Below are positions 7,863-13,742 of a stretch of DNA of 13,742 bases, in pieces. Both the position numbers and the translations under genes were made by a program. The notes under the pieces are model-generated. The model was not told the origin of the DNA. It did not search any database and was given only the letters and a program-made list of their open reading frames with translations. Position 1 is the first letter of the stretch; each line of letters begins with the position of its first letter. Source of the DNA: Bacteroidales bacterium (GTDB lineage Bacteria > Bacteroidota > Bacteroidia > Bacteroidales > Paludibacteraceae). The stretch covers positions 1 through 13,742 of the forward strand of contig CAAGML010000124.1 of NCBI GenBank assembly GCA_900771035.1, given 5' to 3'.

Positions 7863-9374
7863 ATGAGACTTGATTTGCAAAAGGTTGAAGAGGTGATATT
7901 CTCAGGGGCTGAAATCACAATCCCCGAGGAGGATATTGCCAACATACGTGAAAGTTATGAGTTCCTGAGACGCTTCTCGGAGGACAAGGTCATATATGGC
8001 ATAAATACCGGTTTCGGACCTATGGCGCAATGGAGAATCGAGGACTCCAAACTGAAAGATTTGCAGTATAATATCATTAGGAGCCACTCAACGGGAGTAG
8101 GGAAACCTCTTGATGACGTTTATGTGAAAGCGGCTATGTTGGCACGGTTGGGTAGTTTCCTGCAGGCGAAGAGCGGTGTCCATCCTGAGACAGTCGTGTT
8201 GTTGTGTGAGATGATTAACAGGAATATTATTCCTTTTGTTCCGGAGCATGGCAGCGTCGGTGCAAGTGGCGACTTGGTGCAGCTGGCTCATATTGCGCTT
8301 TGTATGATTGGCGAGGGAATGGTGCATTACGGGAGCAAATGGCGTAACAGCGGAGAGGTGTTCCGGGAATTAGGTGTAAAGCCTTTACAGATTCATATAC
8401 GCGAGGGACTCAGTGCGACGAACGGGACATCGGTTATGACAGGCATAAGTGCCGTCAACCAGATTTACGCCGAAAAACTGCTGGACTATTCCATACTGGC
8501 GGGTGTCTGGATGAACGAGGTGGCTTCGTCTTTCGACGATTGGATGAGTGAGCCGTTGAATGAATACCGAAGGCATTATGGTCAGAAAGAGGTGGCGCAA
8601 AGGATGCGCATCCTGGCAAAGGGTGGCAAGTGTCTCGTGAAGAGGGAGCATGAACTGTATGACAAAAGCAGGAACGGTGACTCCTATTTCGAGCATAAGG
8701 TACAGGCTTATTACTCCTTGCGCTGCACGCCGCAGATATTTGGTCCCGTGCTTGAGACCATTGACAACGCAAGGAGGGTTTTGGAGGAGGAGATGAATGC
8801 GGCGAGCGATAACCCAATAGTTGACGCAGCAACCGGCAATGTTTATCACGGTGGGAATTTCCATGGCGATTATATTTCGTTGGAGCAGGATAAACTCAAG
8901 ATTGCCGTCACAAGGCTTGCCATGACTGCGGAGCGGCAACTAAACTATCTTTTCCACGACAGGATAAACGGCATCTTGCCGCCTTTCCTGAATATGGGAA
9001 CCCTGGGGTTGGATTATGCAATGCAGGCATGCCAGTTTACTGCCACAAGCACCACTGCGGAGTGCCAGACTTTGTCAATGCCTAACTACGTCCACTCAAT
9101 ACCTAATAACAACGATAATCAGGATATTGTCTCGATGGGGACAAACAGTGCGTTGATAACCAGAAGAGTGATTGACAATTCGTATCAGGTTATGGCAATA
9201 CTGATGATGGCATTGGCGCAGGCGACGGATTGTCTCGGACTGAAGGACAAACTGGCAGTTGCCACCAGAGAAATGTATGACGAGGTTAGGAAATTGACAG
9301 GAACCATTGTAAAGGATAAGCCTTTATACGAGGACATCAAAAAGTTGACCACATATCTTCGTGCCATCGGCTGA
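7863..9374 (+). CDS. Aromatic amino acid ammonia-lyase, HAL/TAL family (probably tyrosine-type)
   Basis: This 503-residue MIO-dependent lyase removes ammonia from an aromatic amino acid without oxidation. The self-made cofactor triad is A134-S135-G136 in GSVGASGDLVQL. Other visible active-site elements are Y45 in IYGINTGFG, N187 in NGTS, Y283 in YYSLRC and E400 in TTAEC. The substrate-selectivity pair S74-H75 (IIRSHSTG) is histidine-lyase-like, which explains why such proteins are often called HutH. However, YYSLRCTPQIFGP, YHGGNFHGDYISL and SIPNNNDNQDIVSM differ from HutH forms and resemble, from memory, the Flavobacterium tyrosine ammonia-lyase linked to flexirubin-type pigments. No hutU, hutI or hutG gene is nearby. 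Arginine codon use is unlike its neighbours: 17 of 28 are AGA/AGG. It starts 14 bp after the previous gene. Confidence 0.88.
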   Translation: MRLDLQKVEEVIFSGAEITIPEEDIANIRESYEFLRRFSEDKVIYGINTGFGPMAQWRIEDSKLKDLQYNIIRSHSTGVGKPLDDVYVKAAMLARLGSFLQAKSGVHPETVVLLCEMINRNIIPFVPEHGSVGASGDLVQLAHIALCMIGEGMVHYGSKWRNSGEVFRELGVKPLQIHIREGLSATNGTSVMTGISAVNQIYAEKLLDYSILAGVWMNEVASSFDDWMSEPLNEYRRHYGQKEVAQRMRILAKGGKCLVKREHELYDKSRNGDSYFEHKVQAYYSLRCTPQIFGPVLETIDNARRVLEEEMNAASDNPIVDAATGNVYHGGNFHGDYISLEQDKLKIAVTRLAMTAERQLNYLFHDRINGILPPFLNMGTLGLDYAMQACQFTATSTTAECQTLSMPNYVHSIPNNNDNQDIVSMGTNSALITRRVIDNSYQVMAILMMALAQATDCLGLKDKLAVATREMYDEVRKLTGTIVKDKPLYEDIKKLTTYLRAIG

Positions 9375-9422
9375 TGGCTACAGAACCAACAGACAATACA
9401 CCTTCACTAATCCCAAATAGAT

Positions 9423-11849
9423 ATGAAACGTGCTATCTTATTCTTTTCCCTTTTGTTCACCGCTGTCCTTTATGCAGAGGTCAAGGTTGTCAATATCGGT
9501 GTGATACCGACTCCTCAGAGCGTCGTATTCACTGAGGGGTATGCCTTGTTTGGGAAAGCCAAGTACAACAGCCATCAGGTTCCTTCGCTTATCGGAGTGA
9601 AACGACAGCAAGGGGCATATATCCTTGCCGTCACCCCGAAACGTATTGACGTTTATTATACGGACGACGAGGGACTTGAGAATGCCACCCGTACTTTCAC
9701 CATGATGCGTTCACATTACGGTGACACCATTCCTTGCATGACAGTCACCGACTGGCCTGCCTTCCAGTATCGTGGCTGGCTTGACGACATCAGCCGTGGA
9801 CCTGTCACAAAACACTCTTTCAGCGAGGAACAGTTCTCACGCATGAGACTGTGGAAGATGAATTTCGGCTCTTATTACACCGAACACTCACTATACAATC
9901 CTGAATTTCCTGACATCATACCGCCTCTACCGTTCAACAGCCATCCTGAGTTCTCGATGGCTAACCTCCAGTGCTTCGCACATTTCGAGAAGACGCTCCG
10001 CATTCCTTACTATCAGGACATGATGGACACACGCACAAATGTCAATCCTGCCAATGAGCAGACTTACGATTTTCTCTGCAGTCAGATTGCCAACACATGG
10101 CGTTTCTATCCTCAGACCAGCCTCTTCAACATCAACTGTGACGAGACTGAAGGCCTCGGCAGCGGACGTGGCCGTGACTATGTGTCGGAAGTAGGTGCGG
10201 ACACTGCCTATTGTCGTCACATCCGCCGTGTCTATGACATGGTAGTCGATGAGGCGTTGAAGATTAGGAAAGACACCCCGGAGGTGCTTATGTGGGGCGA
10301 CATCGTGGGCAAGAAACCTGAGATGATAAAGTATTTGCCGTCAGCGATGAACTATGTGGTGTGGTCTTACGCTGCCTCAGACTCGTATGACGCTATGCTT
10401 GAGCCGTTCAAGGGGCAGAAACTGTGGGTTGCCCCTGGTGTCAGTCACTGGAGTTCCATCCCTTTAGTGGATAACTATATCCGTAATATCGCCAACCTTG
10501 CGCGTGACGGTCATAAGGCAGGTGCACTCGGGATTATCAACACGTCGTGGGACGACAGCGGCGAGAGTCTTTTTGCCGACACGTGGCATGCCATGGCGTG
10601 GGCAGCCGAGATGGCATGGCACCCTCTGAACAGCAACGACCCGCAGGAACTCCGTATGCGAGAGCAGGTTTTCAATGAGATTTACACCGAACTTTATGGT
10701 GATGTCCGTCCTATTTATGCCCTTGGCGCACTTGCCTGCAACAAATGGGTGGGGGAGTGGATTAACACAGGGACGCTCAGTCAGCCGCTACTGGATTTCT
10801 ACCCTTCAAACACCGGGGAAGATGTCCTTGTGCGCTGTGACTCTGTTGACCGTATAGTTAACGAAATCCTCGAAATCACCGACTCTGCGCGACTTCCCCA
10901 TGTGGCTTACGGCTGTCACCGCATTCTCACGGTGAGTGCCAAGGCACGTCTCCGTGTACTTCTCAGCCGTGCACTCGCTGACCATGACACAGAAACCGCA
11001 CATGCTTTTGCCAACCGTTATTTCGCAATGCTGCACAGCCTCAAATGCGAGTATCTCCGTCTTTGGGACGAGGAGTCAACACCTTACAGCCGCGAGATAA
11101 TCTGCAAGCGTTATGACGATTTGGCGGAGGAACTCATGGGCGCTTTCCGCCATGTGTTTGTCACAAACGACGGCAGAAGCATAACCCTTTCTGCCATTGA
11201 TACCTCATATACGATTTATTACACTTTAGACGGCAGGAAACCTTCAGAGGGGTCAGCAATTTACAAATCGCCGCTGACGATTGACCGTAGTTGCCTTGTA
11301 CAAGCCATGACCATAGACCGTTGGGGCAATCCTCTCTACTCTTCCCAATATTCGCTTTCGCATCTCGGCATGGGTCATCTCTCTTCTTTGAACAGCAGTT
11401 ACAGCGATTATCGTCCTGTGTATAGCGGTGGAGGAGAAAATGCCCTTGCTGACGGTGTTCTGGGCAGTGATGACTCGTATGCCGACGGTCATTGGCAGGG
11501 GTTTGCGGGTACAGACATCTCCGTTGACTACGATTTCGGGAAAGTGACTTCGGTCGATAACATCTCGTTCCGTGCCCTTCAGAACACATTCGACTGGATT
11601 CTTGCCCCTCAGACACTTGAGATACAGACTTCGGCTGACGGCATCTCATGGACAACTGCACGCACCGAGCATTTCGACCCTCAGTTCAAAGTCGGCGGCA
11701 CTATCATCCACACCAATGCGGCACGCCATCTTAACCTCAGCACACGCTATCTCCGTGTGATAATACGCAACCCCGGCGAACTCCCTTTCTGGCATCCCGG
11801 ACGAGGCAATGGCAGTTATCTTTTCGTTGATGAGATAGTCATTGAATGA
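9423..11849 (+). CDS. Secreted GH20-like glycosidase with F5/8-type C-terminal domain
   Basis: This 808-residue protein begins with a signal peptide (about 1-18, MKRAILFFSLLFTAVLYA) that has no lipobox Cys, so a periplasmic or secreted location is likely. IPTPQSVVF (28-36) resembles the GH20 N-terminal domain. YRGWLDDISRG (116-126) opens the barrel, and D240-E241 in FNINCDETEG fits the catalytic Asp-Glu pair of beta-N-acetylhexosaminidases, although the usual HxGGDE is replaced. VLMWGD (288-293) and WSYAASD (314-320) could shape the sugar pocket. After a helical region there is a chitobiase-type C-terminal fold (about 585-632, YTIYYTLDGRKPS) and a discoidin/F5-8C sugar-binding domain (about 660-808). 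Substrate is unknown; host glycan or chitin-type GlcNAc linkages are possible. It starts 48 bp after the lyase gene, with no recognised promoter in the gap. Confidence 0.8.
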   Translation: MKRAILFFSLLFTAVLYAEVKVVNIGVIPTPQSVVFTEGYALFGKAKYNSHQVPSLIGVKRQQGAYILAVTPKRIDVYYTDDEGLENATRTFTMMRSHYGDTIPCMTVTDWPAFQYRGWLDDISRGPVTKHSFSEEQFSRMRLWKMNFGSYYTEHSLYNPEFPDIIPPLPFNSHPEFSMANLQCFAHFEKTLRIPYYQDMMDTRTNVNPANEQTYDFLCSQIANTWRFYPQTSLFNINCDETEGLGSGRGRDYVSEVGADTAYCRHIRRVYDMVVDEALKIRKDTPEVLMWGDIVGKKPEMIKYLPSAMNYVVWSYAASDSYDAMLEPFKGQKLWVAPGVSHWSSIPLVDNYIRNIANLARDGHKAGALGIINTSWDDSGESLFADTWHAMAWAAEMAWHPLNSNDPQELRMREQVFNEIYTELYGDVRPIYALGALACNKWVGEWINTGTLSQPLLDFYPSNTGEDVLVRCDSVDRIVNEILEITDSARLPHVAYGCHRILTVSAKARLRVLLSRALADHDTETAHAFANRYFAMLHSLKCEYLRLWDEESTPYSREIICKRYDDLAEELMGAFRHVFVTNDGRSITLSAIDTSYTIYYTLDGRKPSEGSAIYKSPLTIDRSCLVQAMTIDRWGNPLYSSQYSLSHLGMGHLSSLNSSYSDYRPVYSGGGENALADGVLGSDDSYADGHWQGFAGTDISVDYDFGKVTSVDNISFRALQNTFDWILAPQTLEIQTSADGISWTTARTEHFDPQFKVGGTIIHTNAARHLNLSTRYLRVIIRNPGELPFWHPGRGNGSYLFVDEIVIE

Positions 11850-12470
11850 CGCTTCGTTTTTCTGGATGGTTCTCATGTGGGGTAGTGTTTCGGGACGTGG
11901 TCAACGGGTTTTGCGCCCTCACCCTTATATGCCAAATTCCGCCGATTTTTTGACGTAAAAGTTTAATTATTTTCAGGTGAGGGGTGAAATTTTCTTGGAA
12001 AGCGTTTTATCCTATGTCAGGGCTACGACAAAAGTACGACTTTGGGTTTGTAGCATCGTGATCCAATATCAATTATATCAATTATATCAATTAAAATCGT
12101 GGGGGTACTTTTCCTACACATTATATAAGATATTATATATATATATAGATATTACTTCGTAATAGGGGGGTGTGGGGGTTAGGATTTTTATTGATATAAT
12201 TGATAGAATTGATATTGCGAGTTGTAACTGATTGAATAGATGAGAGTTGTAGTGAAGGTGTAAATTTGGCACAATGTGTGCTTTGTGCCGATGTACAGGG
12301 GAAAATTAGGGAAAATAGCTGTTTTTATTACAAAAAAGAGGGTGAAAAGAGTCGCAATTTTGCATTTTTGGACTCACTTTTTCGCATTTTTCTTGAGGTT
12401 AGGAGAGTGTTTCATATGGTGAGTTTACTTGTTCAATGCTGCAATTAAAGTGGCTCTATAACGAATTGAG
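11850..12470. other. 620-bp AT-rich intergenic region, no gene recognised
   Basis: Only short open frames without family features occur here. CCCTCACC (11916-11923) is complementary to GGTGAGGG (11976-11983) across a 52-nt loop; this is too loose for an intrinsic terminator. Then come the 33-bp inverted repeat (12064-12217), an alternating TA run, and a G-rich stretch at 12165-12183. TAAATTTG (12261-12268) matches the -7 consensus, but no TTG lies at the right spacing and no gene follows. No clear terminator for the upstream gene run was found. Confidence 0.6.
12064..12217. repeat. 33-bp inverted repeat made of 9-bp units
   Basis: The left arm 12064-12096 contains three perfect tandem copies of ATATCAATT (12066-12092). 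The right arm 12185-12217 contains three near-copies of its complement AATTGATAT (12189-12215). The arms pair at 31 of 33 positions. The 88-bp loop holds an alternating TA tract, a small TATTAC-TTC-GTAATA hairpin (12150-12164) and a G-rich segment. It could be a foldback element or an RNA stem. Function is unknown. Confidence 0.85.
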
Positions 12471-12512
12471 TGGGTTTAGGGGAGTTCTATAAATTTAAAA
12501 AACTGTTAATCA

Positions 12513-12544
12513 TTTGTTTATGTCAATATTTTTTTGTATTTTTG
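12513..12544 (+). promoter_or_regulatory. Promoter of the transposase gene
   Basis: TTTG (12513-12516), then a 20-bp spacer, then TATTTTTG (12537-12544) gives a complete Bacteroidota-type -33/-7 promoter. Transcription would start near 12551, just before the ATG at 12568. Confidence 0.75.
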
Positions 12545-12567
12545 CAAAATAATTGAAGAATCTTGAT

Positions 12568-13626
12568 ATGGCATACAAAAAATCATCTGAAGCAGGCATG
12601 TTCGACCAGGAATTCACCCTTGAAGCACTTTCTGGAATGGGGAACCCACTATCAGCCCTCAAGGAGGTTCTGGATTTTGAGCAGTTCCGTCCAATCCTTG
12701 AGCCTGTTTTTGCCAAGGAAAATCGCAAAAGTAATGCAGGCCGACGGGGTCTGGACCCTGTGTTCATGATGAGGGTGATGTTCCTTCAGCGGCTGTATGG
12801 CATTGGAGACAAACAAATTGAGTATCAGATATTGGACCGAATGAGTTTCAGAGAGTTTCTCGACATCAAGAGCATGGACGATGTGCCCGATGAGAAAACT
12901 GTATGGAAATATAGGGACATCTTGTCAAAGAATGGCACATGGGACAAATTGTTCGACCAATTCAACAAGTACTTGGACTCTCTCGGCCTTATAGTCAACG
13001 AGGGAAAGATAATTGATGCGAGTTTCGTACTTGCCCCAAGTCAGCGCAATAGTAGGGAGGAAAACAATCAGATAAAGGAAGGAAAGGGAAGCGAGTTGTG
13101 GAACGATAAGCCTCACAAGAAGTGCCATAAAGATGTGGATGCTCGTTGGACAAAGAAGCGTGGTGAGACCGAGTACGGCTATAAGGATCATGTCGTTGTA
13201 TGCCAAAAAACCAAGTTTGTCCGAGACTACGAGGTGACAGCTGCCAATGTCCATGATTCCAAGGTGGCAGTCCGGCTACTTAAACGTACCACCAAGGTGG
13301 GAGAGCTGGCTTGGGAGGACGCAGGATATGTGGGTACTGAGGATGAGCTTAGGGCAAATGGTATAGTGCCTATCGTGTGCGAAAAAGGTTACCGTGGCCA
13401 TCCCCTGACAGAAAAGCAGAAAGAGAACAACAGAAAGAAATCATCCACGAGAAGCCGCTTTGAACATGTGTTCGGATTTATTGAGCAAACAATGCATGGT
13501 CTGATTTTTCGAGGGGTGGGAATTGTGCGGGCAAAAGCCAATATTGCGATGACCAACCTGGTATATAACATGTGTCGATTAGGTCAAGTAGTAAGATTGC
13601 ACAAAGATTGGATTACTGCTAACTAA
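12568..13626 (+). CDS. IS5-family transposase
   Basis: This 352-residue DDE transposase catalyses cut-and-paste movement of its element. The N-terminal transposase domain (about 40-120) includes GRRGLDPVFMMRVMFLQRLYG and VPDEKTVWKYRDIL. The RNase-H-like catalytic core has D150 in KIIDASF, D251 in WEDAGYVG and E299 in RSRFEHVFGF. The residue seven after E299 is Glu, where IS5 itself carries Lys. GYKDHVVV (204-211) is typical of the family. The reading frame is complete with no frameshift. An in-frame TTG at 12553 is rejected as start because it sits at the predicted transcription start; ATG 12568 fits the promoter. Confidence 0.9.
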   Translation: MAYKKSSEAGMFDQEFTLEALSGMGNPLSALKEVLDFEQFRPILEPVFAKENRKSNAGRRGLDPVFMMRVMFLQRLYGIGDKQIEYQILDRMSFREFLDIKSMDDVPDEKTVWKYRDILSKNGTWDKLFDQFNKYLDSLGLIVNEGKIIDASFVLAPSQRNSREENNQIKEGKGSELWNDKPHKKCHKDVDARWTKKRGETEYGYKDHVVVCQKTKFVRDYEVTAANVHDSKVAVRLLKRTTKVGELAWEDAGYVGTEDELRANGIVPIVCEKGYRGHPLTEKQKENNRKKSSTRSRFEHVFGFIEQTMHGLIFRGVGIVRAKANIAMTNLVYNMCRLGQVVRLHKDWITAN

Positions 13627-13636
13627 CTGATAATCA

Positions 13637-13644
13637 CCCCCCCC
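13637..13644. repeat. C8 homopolymer just after the transposase gene
   Basis: Eight consecutive C residues begin 11 bp after the transposase stop codon, in an otherwise AT-rich flank. Such tracts slip easily in replication and sequencing. No role is evident. Confidence 0.9.
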
Positions 13645-13675
13645 ACACAAATAATAGTTATTTTCTGAGTAAGTA

Positions 13676-13707
13676 TTGTCGTAAATGAAGAAAAAAGTGT
13701 AACTTTG
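13676..13707 (+). promoter_or_regulatory. Outward-facing promoter near the right IS end
   Basis: TTG (13676-13678), a 21-bp spacer and TAACTTTG (13700-13707) form a good Bacteroidota promoter. Transcription would start near 13714 and run out through the candidate right terminal repeat, off the window. Either it belongs to the IS and can switch on flanking genes, or it is the native promoter of the next gene and the IS ends further left. Confidence 0.65.
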
Positions 13708-13742
13708 CAACCGAAATCACTCCTCGAAACCTATTCGATAAA

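Larger units (their letters stand above)
12473..13731 (+). mobile_element. IS5-family insertion sequence (boundaries tentative)
   Basis: A single intact transposase gene is flanked by candidate terminal inverted repeats. The left is GGTTTAGGGGAGT (12473-12485). The right, read on the minus strand, is GGTTTCGAGGAGT (13731-13719); 11 of 13 bases match. They lie 82 bp before the start and 92 bp after the stop, giving an element of about 1.26 kb, normal for IS5. No convincing target-site duplication is seen, and only 11 bp remain to the right, so the ends need a comparison with other copies. Confidence 0.55.

Noticed and set aside
11916..11983. CCCTCACC/GGTGAGGG as terminator of the gene run
   Set aside because: The loop is 52 nt and no U-tract follows the stem; it does not look like an intrinsic terminator.
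12066..12092. Possible CRISPR-like array
   Set aside because: The units are 9 bp and directly adjacent, with no spacers and no cas genes nearby; this is a simple tandem repeat.
12165..12183. G-quadruplex in the G-rich tract
   Set aside because: Runs of six and five G are followed only by GG, so four clean G-tracts are present only if the long runs are split; too weak to claim.
12261..12448. Promoter-like TAAATTTG followed by a 60-residue open frame
   Set aside because: No TTG element sits at 19-21 bp spacing, and the frame has no recognisable feature.
12553..12567. TTG start adding five residues to the transposase
   Set aside because: It coincides with the predicted transcription start; ATG 12568 is the sensible start.
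12501..13636. AACTGTTAATCA (12501) and AACTGATAATCA (13625) as a target-site duplication
   Set aside because: The copies are imperfect, too long for the IS5 family, and the right copy overlaps the transposase stop codon.

Overview
The window looks like a chromosomal segment from a Bacteroidales bacterium, plausibly Prevotellaceae or a relative; the genus is uncertain. The evidence is the Bacteroidota-type promoter -7 element (TAnnTTTG) at several gene starts, the lack of obvious Shine-Dalgarno sequences, and the gene families present.

Layout. Positions 1-357 hold no convincing gene. They contain a short tandem repeat, a very strong 47-bp hairpin and a GC-rich structured stretch. A leftward gene (358-1089) encodes a Bax inhibitor-1 family membrane protein. 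It is divergent from a long rightward run of six genes (1174-11849). Both promoters sit in one 35-bp near-perfect palindrome (1115-1149). The run is: RlmD-type 23S rRNA uracil methyltransferase; CCA-adding tRNA nucleotidyltransferase (4-bp overlap); two tandem paralogous LTA-synthase-like membrane transferases; an aromatic amino acid ammonia-lyase that resembles bacterial tyrosine ammonia-lyases more than HutH; and a secreted GH20-like glycosidase with C-terminal accessory domains. Gaps inside the run are 13-48 bp and no internal promoter was recognised, so co-transcription is possible, but the functions are mixed (translation machinery, then envelope/secondary metabolism).

Positions 11850-12470 are non-coding, AT-rich and repeat-rich, with a 33-bp inverted repeat built of 9-bp units. 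The right end is an apparently intact IS5-family insertion sequence (about 12473-13731). It has its own promoter, a single transposase gene, candidate terminal inverted repeats, and a second promoter close to its right end that points outward and off the window.

There is no CRISPR array, tRNA, rRNA or obvious defence system. The least ordinary parts are the duplicated LTA-synthase-like pair, the ammonia-lyase with codon usage unlike its neighbours, and the structured intergenic repeats. I do not see clear evidence for a wholly new multi-gene system.
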